Origin: Hyalella azteca
Lineage: Eukaryota; Arthropoda; Malacostraca; Amphipoda; Hyalellidae
Length of the DNA stretch: 64,000 bases
Assembly (NCBI RefSeq): GCF_000764305.2
Contig: NW_025931701.1
Location: 714,901 to 778,900, forward strand
Direction: 5' to 3'
Below are positions 37,316-50,300 of the stretch, one piece after another. Numbering within the stretch: the stretch's first letter is position 1; each line of letters opens with the position of its first letter. Below the pieces are notes generated by a model. That model worked only from the letters and a program-made list of their open reading frames with translations. It did no database searches and was not told where the DNA came from. A program made the translations under genes and the position numbers.

Positions 37316-37865
37316 GAAGCTCCTAAACTCCTTCTACAGCTCCAACCTTACTTCCCTAAAGTTTTTGCAACCTCTCGGGGTTACAAAACGGTTTACAGAA
37401 TTCCTCAATGCTTTATTGATGGCGTGTAGGTAACATTTCGGGATGGAATGGCTTTGCAACTTTTCACGATCACCTCAGATTTCAGGTAAGAATAGCATTG
37501 CAAATGTACATCACTGATCGAACAAATCATTGTCAATGCAATAGTAGCATTTCATCTGTACATCACTGCACCATCACATCATAGTACAGGAAATTGGAAT
37601 ACATTGTTCAGTGCCAAAAGAACAGACAAAAAATCCAACAACAAAATACAAATAAAATTTTCTTTCAAACTAATTACGTTACTGATGGACAATAAAATAA
37701 TGTTAGAAGCTTCGCTCTGACAAAATGTCATTCCGTTTTTAATTTGTTAATTTGGCAGCCAAAAATATTGCGCAACCTTCACTAAGAAGAATTGATGGCC
37801 TAGCATGTGAGCCCTGCAGGGTAATGCCATTAGGCCTCAACCATTATTCAATTTATTCATTTCCA

Positions 37866-38850
37866 TTATTCAATTATTAGTATAGTGCTGTCGGCGCCGA
37901 AGAATAAGCCCATTATAGCCTGTCACCGATTCTTGTACTTTTCGCGACACAGGAGATCTAAAAACAGATCCTCTGACCGGAACTTTTCTAAATTGACGAA
38001 AGTTTACAATGGACTAGGCTTGCACCGGGTTCGATATGGTTGTTATTTCAAGTCTGAACATATATTTCTCTATAGCTTTGTCTAGTCTGTTCTTGAACGC
38101 GTTCATACTCTGATTGTCCCCGATGTAATCAGGAAGGCTTTTCCATATGTCGGTGACACGAAGCGAGATGAAATGTTGTCGCATGGATGTGTTACAAAGC
38201 AGTTTTTTAAGTTTATAGCCGTGGCCCCTGATGTTGGTTCCTGTTTCAAATTCTTGTAATCCTTCCGGGACTTTGAATAAACCATGAGTATACTTGTATA
38301 CTTCAATGAGGTCACCACGCAGACGTCGATAACTGAGGCTTGGAAGCTTCATAATCTTTAATTTTTCTTCATAAGGCTTGCCTTTTAATCCCGGAATTAT
38401 CCTTGTTGCACGTCTTTGAACACTCTCTACTAAATTTTTGTAATTTTCAAGTTTCGGTGAGCACACGGCGTTTCTAAACTCTAGGTTCGGGCGCACAACA
38501 GTAACAAACAACTGCTTCATTGCTTCTCCATCTGGGAACTCGTAGGAGCGTCTGATAAGTCTAAAAAAAGTTTATCGGATTTATTAGCTCGCATTTCAAT
38601 ATGTCTAAAAAATTTCAGCTCCTTGTCGACATAAACTCCCAAATCTTTTTCCACTCTGGACTTTTCAATCAATACTCTCTCGTTGCAACCATGTCTTCTC
38701 ATACTGTAATCTTGCTGTTCATTGTTCTTCCCGAGGTGAAGTACTTTACACTTGTCGGCATTAAAACGCAGCTGCCACGTATCAGCCCAGTTAACTAAAC
38801 TGTCAAGATCATCTTGCAATTGCACTCTATTCGACGCATCCGTAACTGAA
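37866..38850 (-). mobile_element. 5'-truncated non-LTR retrotransposon (jockey/CR1-like)
   Basis: The minus strand carries the C-terminal part of a reverse transcriptase plus a short 3' tail bordered by attatt repeats near 37866-37880. The 5' truncation is at about 38850, where a 21 bp minisatellite starts. A second, shorter copy of the 3' tail lies in the LRR-gene intron at 11525-12588. Confidence 0.85.
38014..38845 (-). pseudogene. Reverse transcriptase C-terminal fragment, frameshifted
   Basis: Upstream piece: LQDDLDSLVNWADTWQLRFN, KCKVLHLGK and EKDLGVYVDKELKF, the RT thumb region typical of jockey/CR1-type elements. Downstream piece, in another frame: VRPNLEF, VQRRATRIIPGL and LPSLSYRRLRGDLIEVYK. 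The two pieces meet at a frameshift near 38540, and the catalytic YADD region is missing, so the sequence is dead. Confidence 0.88.
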
Positions 38851-38854
38851 CTTG

Positions 38855-39330
38855 AGATGATGAAAATAGCACTCGAGACGATTAAAATCGTAATTGAGAC
38901 AATTAAAATCGTAATTGAGACAATGAAAATCGCAATTGAGACAATTAAATCGCAACTGAGACAATGAAAATCGCAATTGAGACAATTAAAATCGCAATTG
39001 ATACAATGTAAATCGCAACTGAGACGAAACACAATTGAGACGATACAAATCGCAATTGAGGCGACGAAAATCGCCGCTTGAGACGATGAAAATAACGCTT
39101 GAGACGATAAAAATCCCGCTTGCGACGATAGAAATCCCGCTTGAGAGGATGAAAATCCTGCTTGAGACGATGAAAATCACGCTTGAGACGATAAAAATTG
39201 CGCTTGAGCCGATGAAAATCACGCTTGAGACGATGAAAATCACGCTTGAGACGATGAAAATCACGCTTGAGACGATGAAAATCACGCTTGAGACGATGAA
39301 AATCACGCTTGAGACGATTAAAATCTATAA
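38855..39330. repeat. 21-bp minisatellite abutting the LINE
   Basis: About 22 copies of a unit near cgcttgagacgatgaaaatc, AT-richer (caattgagacaattaaaatc) on the LINE side and more uniform on the far side. It starts where the LINE is truncated. Confidence 0.92.
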
Positions 39331-41324
39331 GGACGTTTGAAAAAGCGCATTCACCATTAAAGGTGCAGCATATCAGAAGCCACGTTGAAACTGAGACACT
39401 AGCTAATTATTAAATCATAAAATTTAAAATTATCCATAATTAACTCAATAATAATTAATAATTGGAAGCCCAAAATATGGACATATGTATCCATATCTCA
39501 GGCATATAGTTACTTCCTAGATGTCTTATGCCTGAAGTACTAAGGTATCTGCCTATATTTTTTGCATCAAGCTTCTTACGTACAATAGAATGCCTAAAGC
39601 ATGTATATCTTTCTTCCTATTCACGCCCATACTAGTCATAAATTAGAGCTATAAAGTTTAACTCTCCTGCATGTCGTATTTCATGCTGACGCTTATGCAT
39701 AGCAAATGTTTTATTTATAATCAGCAACATTGAACGGCTATCAACAACCATAACCATGAAAGAGTTTAAAACATTTTCTTATAAATCAAACTTTTTACAA
39801 TGTTTCCAATCGGGAATCTAGGCCGCGCCGCTCGCAATTTAAATGTAGCCGATCAGAGGCGTCGTTTGGGCGTGAGTTCGTACCATGTATATGAGACCAG
39901 GCAACGCTTAAATGTATATTATTAAATACTATATATGGAATAATATATTTTATATTGATATTATATGTATATATAGAGCTTGCTTGGGTCGTTCTACGGT
40001 TAGGAAATTACGAACCTTCAAAGGTGGGGCACGGATGAACAACCGTACTACCGTCGGCGTTTCTCACTAATGTTTTTGTTATACACTTATTAAAATTTTT
40101 AGAAATTCACACTATTTTTTCCTGCAAGCTCATTAATAAAATTACAATTTTTCCTTCTCGTGGGAGCAAACTGCACAGTGACCAATGAACAGCGTTAGCA
40201 AAAGTATCAACATTAATCAAATTGATAATTAATCATTGTTACTCTACTAAAAATATAGATGCGATGACAGCGACAGAATTTGAAATAGGGTTTATTACAA
40301 TTTAGGTGAATAGGCATCAATGCCTATTGAAGTTTCCGCTTTTGACAGGTGCAACTTCTTAGAATACGCATCAGGCCTACGCCGTAGCCTCTGCCCGACT
40401 GTTTGAGGGCGGAAATTACGCCGGTAAATGGGAAACTTCGCCTTCGATATGCCAGTGAATCATACGCGTTATATTCTCCCTTGACACGACCGCGACTTCT
40501 TAATCACGTGCGACACGAACTAGATTCTCGAAAGGCTTGGGCAGTAATACATTTTCTCGCTAGTTGATTTGAACGAAGGTTCAGTTTTGCAGTGGACTTA
40601 AGATCCAACAACGGTAAACAACTATAGTAGAAACTACTAATAATTATCCTACACCTCGTAGTAGTAATTACTTAGCTTATTCCTATTTTATATTTATTTA
40701 TAAACTTACAATTATAATCTAAATCGAACGTACGTAGAAGCGTTATGAGTCTGGAGAGATCATGGTTGAGCATAAGCAGCTTATGAACTTATGTAATGAT
40801 TATAAAACTTGCTTATCAAGTTCACCACAACTTGCTGACTCCTAAGACTAGCCAATAATTTTCATCATTACTTGACAAATTTTTATTACGGACTAATCAA
40901 GCTCACACTCAGCCGGAAAAATGAATTCTATGAACTTAAATGCAGATTTACCTGAACTTAAAAATTTGATGACAGAAAAACCACTATAATTCGATGCAAC
41001 TTCAAGCAATAACTTATAAGCTTTAACCTAGTTGCAAATAAGCGCAACTTTTATAAAATTGAATAAGTTTAACCGTGGCTTCGATACGGAATCAGCCATT
41101 TGGCAACATTAATAATTTTTAGCACCGCATCTAATGACCTGATAACGCGAGTTAACGCCAGCCCCAGATTTTTAATTTGCACTTTTTAGTTAAGTAGAAG
41201 AAATTGGTTTGGTGTTGCCCATTTTGATGTTATTTAGTTTCGTTAAAGTTAATCCATGGAAAAAATGTTAAAGTTTTTAGACGTTTTAAGCTTTCAAACT
41301 TTGGCGAAGTGAACTAAATTAATG
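39331..41324. other. AT-rich intergenic DNA 3' of the receptor gene
   Basis: No gene, RNA gene or ordered repeat recognised; the 3' untranslated region of the minus-strand receptor gene presumably occupies the right part. Confidence 0.5.
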
Positions 41325-44300
41325 TTAGTTCTCGGGGCCCATGTAGTCGGCTCCTCTCTTTTGAGCAACTTTGGACATGATCACGTCGATAGGTGGGGTG
41401 GTGTCGTACAGGGCAGGTGCCCTGAAGATGATGCCCACCGTGCCCAACACCCCCGCCAGGGTGAAGATCCAAAGGAACAGCCTGTCCAGCACCATCGCCA
41501 CGTACCTCCAGTCCTGTTCGATCTGTGACACGCCAAGCAATTTGGGTTACATTCAATGAATTTACTTATATTATGTGTGGTTAGAGCATCTTACTTACTT
41601 AAACCGCCAATTGTTGCTGAGTTAAACGTAGTCTTGTGGATTGCAGTTTGTTGTTAAGCTAAAAACCAAGTGTGAGGCGTGAAAATTATAGGCCAACTGA
41701 AATTTACACTTAACAAACATGCCCATACGTTCACCTGTGTTCCTTCCTTATATATCCGACCTTCCTCAAATCATTCCATATCTTTTCAGATCAGTCGAAT
41801 CATTCAAGTCGCTCTCTTCATAGCTCCTCGTTACGATCCTTATCGTAAACGAACTCTTCAAGCATATATACATTTCAAGTTCCGGAAAACCACATACGCA
41901 TCTATATCATCCACGTTATACTCAAGAAACCAATGCGCACTCTGTTCCCTGTTTAATGGTTCACAAGTCTCTTGTCTTCCTCAAATGTTCTAGTCTTTCT
42001 GCACACATCTTCGAAAAAGTCCTCATCCGTCATGTCTCCTGAATGCATCCAAGTCACTCTTCATCCCAGATGTCACACTGCCTTCCTCTTCAAAAGTGCC
42101 CACTCGAATCACTATTGCCTCAAAGTTCACCAAGAATGCAAAAGATAAGAAAACGCCAGTGCATTTCAGAATTTATAAAATATTTGCTTTTATATTCTTG
42201 GTAAGCTCATCACAATGCATACCTCCTCGAAAGTGTCCACATTCTACATTACCTCAACGTTTGTTTGTACACACTGCATACCTCCTCGAAAGTTTCCACT
42301 CTCATCATACCCTCAAGTTTTTAATGTCACAGTGCATACCTCCTCGAAGGTGTCCACATTCTTCATGTGCTGGGCGATGTAGTTGATGCTGGTGTAGGTC
42401 TTTTGTTCAGTGCTCGGTGTGTCGTCAATCATAGCTCCTCGTTACGATCCTTATCGTAAACGAACTCTTCAAGCATATATACATTTGATATATAAATTTC
42501 AAGTTCCGTAAAACCACATTCGCATCTTTATCATCCACGTTATAGTCAAGAAATCGATGCGCACTCTATTCCCTGTTTAATGGTCCACACGTCTCATGTC
42601 TTCCTCAAATATTCTAGTCTTTCTCCATACATCTTCGAAAGAGTCCTCGTCCTTCATGTCTTCTGAATGAATTCAAGTCATTCTTCGTCCTTTGTTAAAC
42701 GAGTCCAAAACGAGTCCACTTTCTCAACGTCCTCCAAATCTTTAACGTCACACTGCCTTCCTCTTCGAAAGTGCCCGCTCGAATCATTGCCTCAAAGTTC
42801 ACCAAAAATTTAAAAGAAAAGAAAACGCCAAGTAAATTCACATATCTTCAATGAGTGCATTTCGGAATTTATAAAAGCTTTGCTTTTATATTCTTGGTGA
42901 ATCGTCACAATGCACACCTCCTCGAAAGTGTCCACATTCTACATTACCTCAAAGTTTCCACCGCACTAATATACTTCCTCGAAAGTTACCACTCTCATCA
43001 TACCCTCAAATTTTTAATGTTACTCTGCATACCTCCTCGAAGGTGTCCACATTCTTCATGTGCTGGGCGATGTAGTTGATGCTGGTGTAGGTCTTTTGTT
43101 CAGTGCTCGGTGTGTCGTCAAGTTCATCAATCAACGCAGAATCGTCCACCCTGGGTGGAGGGGCGGGCAGGGCCAAGGTATCGGTGGGAAAAAACTTTGT
43201 ACTATCGCCGTATCTATCGCGGTCGTAACGGGACGGCGGTATCGCAGGAATATCGTAAGGTGCGTCATCGATATCAAATTTAAGCGTGTCTGATGTCGGG
43301 GTTATTATAGCCAGAGTGTCTGTGTCTTCATCCTCATCTTTGCTAGGCCTCTCAACCCACAGGTATTTGGGCAAGGAATCTATAAAAACATAGCGTACCC
43401 ACGGCGCCATCTTATGAGTGGACGGTGATCGGAAGTTGACATTGAGTACTCCTATGGTGACCATAACAGAAAAAGTTACTAATATCATTGTAAACAATAA
43501 ATACTTCCCTAACAGCGGCACAGAGAGAGAAGTAGGAGGAATGATCTCAGCCAAAAGTAAGAAGAATACAGTGAGCGAAAGTAGGACGGAGATGCACAAC
43601 GACACCTTCTCATTAGAGTCCGAAGGAAGATAGAAGACAAGTACTGATAAAAACGATATTCCTACACATGGGATGATGAGGTTTACTGTATAGAACAATG
43701 TCTTGCGCCGCATGGTGATGTTGAAATAAATGTCAGGGTAAGGCTCCTCGCAACATGGGTAGAATTTCTCGTTCCTGACAGCTGGCACTGTCAGGATGTC
43801 CCACTCAGTGGAGATGTAGTATTCCTGCAGGTCTATGCCTGGGTCTACCACGTTGCTGTCAGCTCGCTGGTCTAGATGCTGCAAGTCCACCTGTGTGGAG
43901 CAAGTCATGTATGTGTAACGAATTATCAAGATGTGACAAGTTGAAAATAGGTCACATTTCTTGTAGAGGGAACGAGTCTCGTACATATAATAAGTTTTTA
44001 TACTATACCTAATAAAATGAGATTGATCGAAGCAAGTCCCGACATTCTTTATAACTGCTCACTAGATCATTCTATTTGAATATAAAATCATTTGTGAGCA
44101 GTCATGGTAATTCAAGGCAGATGTAGAGCATTAAGATACACCCAAATTAATTTTTGTGGAACTCAATGCATAGCGTCTCCCACATAATGTACGAAATTTG
44201 TGTTTCTAGATCTGAACTTCTTCTGAACTGAATTTTGTGAACTGACGATGGAGCTGGACTCCGAAACGTTTTCTCTTATAAAGATATGGTGAATTTTTGT

Positions 44301-47300
44301 GGTATTGTTTTTGCTTTTAAATTCCTACGAACCTTTTAATTATAGAATCAGTTGATTCGCTCTCAGAAACTCGATCCGTACTCGGTACTACACAACATAC
44401 TTTATGTATACATCACATGAAGCGGTTTTGAGTCCAGTACCCGAACTTCATGAAGCAGGTCTTACGTATGCCACGATGCAACACGTACCACTAAACATAC
44501 TCCGTGTATACGTACCATGTAGCCATCATAGGTCCAGGACCCGAACTTCATGAAGAAGGTCTCACGTATGCCATGATGTACCACGTACCACTAAACATAC
44601 TCCGTGTATACGTACCATGTAGCCATCATAGGTCCAAGACCCGAACTTCATGAAGCAGGTCTGCTGGTCGAAGGGGAAGTACTCGACGTCGATCTCGCAC
44701 GACGACTTGTAGATGGCGGGGGGTGTCCACTTGACGCGGCCGTTGTGGTGCAGGATGGCCTTCGTCATGATGGTCACTTCGTAGTTACCGTCAGCGCTGG
44801 ACCACGGGATTGCCATTACTCGTATAAATTTTTAGCATTACTCATATAAACTCTTTGGTTATTAATGACAAGTGATTATTACTCATGTAAATTTTCTATC
44901 GTGCGTCGGCATAATGTATCATGTAGCACGTTGCAGGCATGTGTAACGGTAGTTAGTGGTATGTAATTATTTGTTAAGTTATAATACAGTACTTACATGG
45001 TGATTCAAGGAAACTTCCTGTTCTGTATTTCGCGCAAAGCAGCCAGATGTTGGAGGAAAATGGCAGGGAATATTTCATATACTACAAGGTCATAAACTTT
45101 TGCGTTGCACCTAGTCAGTTAACACCATGAATTGAACAAGTGAGCAGCGTGCGTTTGTTGTCGAGGCGTACTTTTCTAATAACCGTTTTGCAGAGTTGTC
45201 TCTGTCTGCGACAAAATTTTGTACAGCGCTTCATCTCTTTGTGAGGTGACCATTGGCCGGCCCGATCCCCCGATTTGACTCCATGATATTTTTTGTATGT
45301 GGCTACCTTAAATTAATTGTTTACAATGACTGTCCAAGGACTCTAGCTAATTTGAAGAACAACATGCGCCAAGCCGTCGCCAACATACCCGTCAATATGC
45401 TTCAGCAAGTTCAACGGAACTTCAAAAATCGACTAACTGAACGCATTGTCAATGTGGGCCTCATTTGTCGATTGACAATGAGGGCCAACAATGGGGTTAA
45501 TGTTGTTTTTAATTGAATTTATCTAGTAATGGTGTCTTCACTAGTTCTTTTTTTATTGAGCTTTCAAATCAGAAGTTTTCGTGGATAACCCTGCCGTAAA
45601 TGCGCACCCTCGTTATTAAATACAAAGTAAGCCTGAGCACCCACTTGTTATAAAGTACAATATCAGGTAGCCAGATGTGCTGGGACGGCACATGTAACGT
45701 CTGTACTCCACCATATTCCTCCGGGTTCCACACCAGCTTGTAGTCACTCCATTCCTGCAGGGGAGAGGAGGGGAGGAGAGGGTCAGAGGTCACTTGATTT
45801 TGGGATGAGGGTGTGGGAAGTGATCTTAATATTCTGTGCAAAAATGATCGTTTCTAGACTGTAAACTGTGAGTGATACTTCACATTTACCGGGCTATATT
45901 CATAGGCAAAGGTGGGCAGTAGCGCGCTACATATAGCGGCGCTACATTTAAGCAATTGTAGCGGTAACGGTAGCGCCCGCTACATATTTAAGTAGCGATA
46001 CGAGGTTTTGCCGCTACAGCGCTACCGCTACATTTATAGATAAAGCCTTTAGATTTTACTTAATAGTTTTAAATATTATTTAAAAATCAGCATTATACAT
46101 ACATAATATAAATTACAGAATAAAACTGTACGAAAGATTTCGGTGTAATGTTGTCAACCTCAGTCTGCTACTAGTGTCAACATGTTAGTTGCTACCAGAG
46201 GTGGGCAGTAGCGCGCTACATGTAGCGGCCGCTACATTTTCAGTAGCGGTAGCGGTAGCGGCGCTACATTTAGAGCATGTAGCGGTAGCGGCCGCTACAT
46301 TTCAAAGTAGCGCTGCCCAGCTCTGTTCATAGGAATAATGTCGGTCTTCTCAAAAATATCGCCTATCTACTATTCGTTCAACCTCCTATTTAACGCTGCC
46401 CCGCAGCCTTTCCCCTTACCACCGACGCCGCTCCACCCCACAGAGGCCGCTATCTCGCGTTTAATTTCCTTACGCCGGCGCTGCAGTCTTTGTCGGGGGC
46501 AAGACTTGCGAGACAAGATCATTGTGCTCTGTTGTGGACGACTGCAGGGCATTACGAGACGCTGTGAGACTTTCAAGACACTGCATTACACTGCTAGGAG
46601 CTCCAAGACAATGCGAGGCGAACAGGGCACTTCGAGACATGAGGGACATTGCGAGACACTATGATGTATTTGTGACAATTCACGTCTTTGCTGGACACTG
46701 CATGTCACTGCGAGACACTTTGAGACTCAGCCACCGTATGAGATACTTCGAGACTCTGCCACCGTTTGAGACACTTCGAGACTCAGCCACCGTTTGAGAC
46801 ACTTTGAGACTTAGAGGCCTCCGTATGAGACACATCGAGAATTTTAGGCTACCGTATGAGACACTTTTAAACTTTGCGGCTACCGTATGCCCGCCGCTGC
46901 GTATGTGGTGGCTGCAACGCTCAACTGACAGCAATTTCCTACTGAACTAACATTGCTGTCAGTTGCTTTCCAACTGACAGCAATTTCCTACGCCCGCCTT
47001 CAACGTGTCGCGCCTTGCGTTCATAACAAAGTTTATGTAGGATTACTGATGATCTAAATAATGCAGTTCAATGAGTTATTTGTGTTCGTCTTACTTTCTT
47101 CATTTTAGTGTAGAAATTTAGTTCTCGTCCAGCAGTGACGAAATGGTCCACGTCTATCGTGAATTGAAAAAAAATAGAAATTGCAATAGCTTAGTACAGT
47201 ATCAATTCAATATTAAAATCAAAATTAAAATATTATTATTATTGTAAACATTAAATTGTCTGAGTGAGTATGTTATTTACTAGAAAGGCAAAGGTAATGA

Positions 47301-50300
47301 CCAGAAAAAAGTAAGTTCGTCGAAAAGTTTTGCAGACCAGTTCCAAAATTAGCTCAAAGTTTCAAAAATAAAAATATGGTCAATAGAGCGACGAAATTCA
47401 CACGAAAGCGATATATATAAAATAAATGCAGTTCAATGAGTGGACGAATGGGCTAAATGACGCCAACACCTTTCGATTAACAATTTCAAGATGATAAAAA
47501 CTATAAGCATTGTTGAGACAAGGTTTTCGTTGAAAAAAATGATCGATTTCAACGTCCATAAATCTGTATACCAGCGGTCAAGTCCCAAATCATAAAATCA
47601 CTCTCGGAGCTGCTGGACCCATTCGGTGTGAAGGTACAATAAAGAGTGGGGTGGGTTGACGGGCAGATTTCTAAAACGAAAACTATTACCGCAGGGTACA
47701 AAAGTGCGTAGGTATATAGAAATAGTCGAATCGTGGTATTCTATTATTTTTTGTAACCTGCTCGTGATCTTCCTATACGCCAGCAAAAGTTCAGTTTGAC
47801 TCAATGAAATAAACAAACAAGAAATTTATTATGAAAAAAAAAAATTCTCTGGTCTTTACCCAAATGGACGTAAATGTTAACAAAACGTATACGTTTGTTG
47901 ATCGCTAGTAATATTATGCGACGTTTAAAACCTGACTATGGCTTTTTTTATTGTACAAAATTTACGTACTAACATTTATATCAGAGAAACAATTGAATTT
48001 AAATTTGCCTGAATTCATTGTTTAAAGATATGAATTATCTTATCAATGATATGAACGGAGTATCTCGAAATCTTACCCATAAGTTCACGTATCGAATATT
48101 ATTGTAGATTCTGAAAACTTTGCAAACAAATTGATAGTTTGGTGGTTTTTTCCATATGTTCCTATTTTTGCGAATATATTTTTGCATGAGTTTTCACGAG
48201 GTTTCATGGTTGCTTTATTGCATGTTTTCTTGATTTGAAGCTCGTTTTAGAATAGATATTTTAATGAAAGTTTCAAATTTCTCATCATTCCTCTCGAGGG
48301 AGCCTTTACTTCAATTATTTTAACTTGAAATTATCTTGACTTGAAGAATTTTACGATCACATGTACAACGGATATAAAGACAACATCAAGTTGGCGTTTC
48401 TCAGTTGCAATAACTGAATATATCGGGCAATTCAGGCTAATGTTTAGCAATGTTCACTGGTTTGAGTAAAAGCTTGCTCAGTCTCTATGAATTCAGTTTT
48501 AAATAGAATTGCATTTGATTATTATTAGCATAGTATAAGAGTTTACTTCATATTCCAGCCTATGCATGTTAAATTAGAATTTATTCATATTATATTTTAT
48601 CTGAATTTATTCACTTCTAATTGGTATTTACTCAAATTTGAATTTTACGTATACGCGTTGTTCCTGAATTTATGCTGGGGTTGAAAGTAAGAAAATTATT
48701 CAATGTGTTTTACCTCATTTGGGCTCGGCGTCGAAAACTACGTCTAATGAATTTCTTTTGATGAAATATGTTCTGAATGATAACTTGCCTGCGTGCTTGG
48801 TCGATAATTTTAAAATTGGTTCCTTATTCATTCTTGTATTAGGATTTTTCTCCGGACGCGATCCTCTCTAGTATACGAGTAAAGTTGTGCGCAGTGCGCA
48901 TCAGCGGACATCGACATGACGTCATATCTAAATAGCTGAATATTGTGGCATTGGTTTTTAGTTAATTATTTCTGCTTATCCAGCCACCTCATTTGTTGTG
49001 CACTTGAACGCTGGACAGCGCGGTGCACCTGTGTCCTAGAATAACTGTGATATTCCAGCGAATGGTGGGTGTTTAAAGTTTAAGTATTTTGGTATTGCTT
49101 TTTTTCATTGCAAAATTATGCAAACGATGATAATAGTTATGTTGGCGTAACTTTGGTGCCCCGATTATCGGTGCAACAAAGATATCTTTTGGCGTAACTT
49201 AGCCCGATTATCGCGCTATCTGTTTTAATTTATTCTGCGTGTATATGGTCTATATTTAGATTTTACTTGTATTCCTGAAGTTATAAAACTTGGATGAATC
49301 TTGTCTCAGAAACTATTTCAATAGAGACATAAAGAATTTACTTAGTAGATCCTTTGATCTCAAATTAAAAAAAATTGTGTGCACTAATTACTACTATTCC
49401 TTGCTAGTTCGTTACGTCATTTAAGTAGACTATGATAGGATCTATAGCTACGTATTTTCTAGGGCACTCCAAAACTAGAATATGACATAAAATTTCAGAA
49501 GTCATGTTTTCTGAAGGAAGTTGCTGTTACCTACCAGCAACAAAAATGAATGCCTTGAATAATATAAGAAGAGAAAAAAGATGTACATTTGTACCACGTA
49601 CGAGGGCTGACATGTACACGTCTAAGGGCTGCCGTTAACAGATGTGAGGACGTGTATAATGTACGTGCATCACACATGAAACATTTATGAGAATCTCACC
49701 TGGTTGACCCACACGTTCGTCGTCATGATTTGGTTCTTCAGGTTCTGAAACAAATGAAAAGGCAGTGGTGAGTATTTATGAGTATAATACTTCTGTAAAA
49801 GACAGAGTTGAGTATTATGAGTATAACAATTCAATAAAAGACAGTAGTGAGTATATACGTATGAGTAAAACTATTCAATAAAAGGCATGATGCGTTTTTA
49901 TGAGTACAACAGTTCAATAAAATTTTGTTAATATATATGAATGTGTAAATTCTGTAAATTTAACAGGAAAATTAATAATAATTTAACAAAAAATATTAAT
50001 GAATAAAATTGACAGGTAATCGAATAAATGCGTTTCGCAAATGAATTGCTTTGGAATTAGTTAATGCTTGCATTTATCTATTTCCCAAAAATAGGACGAA
50101 TATTTTTCAATTGTTTCAATACTATCACAAATTTATTCCAAGTGGCTAAGGATATTTGAAGAAAAAACGTTTAAAGAAATTCTCTATTAACTTAAAAAAT
50201 TACTATCAAGTCATCGTCGATGTCTTTTTCCAAGCTGTTTAAGAATATTTCACAATTTTTCTACGCAAAACTTCTTGGCTGCTAACGAATATATTGCATT

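Noticed and set aside
36888..37429. Open frames in the GC-rich 28 bp array resembling collagen-like proline-rich proteins
   Set aside because: Unit length is not a multiple of three, and every frame on both strands is open, so there is no sign of coding selection.
44222..44280. gatggagctggactccgaaacg, a string often seen in the 3' tails of retroelements
   Set aside because: Only one short match without a body or boundaries; too little to annotate.
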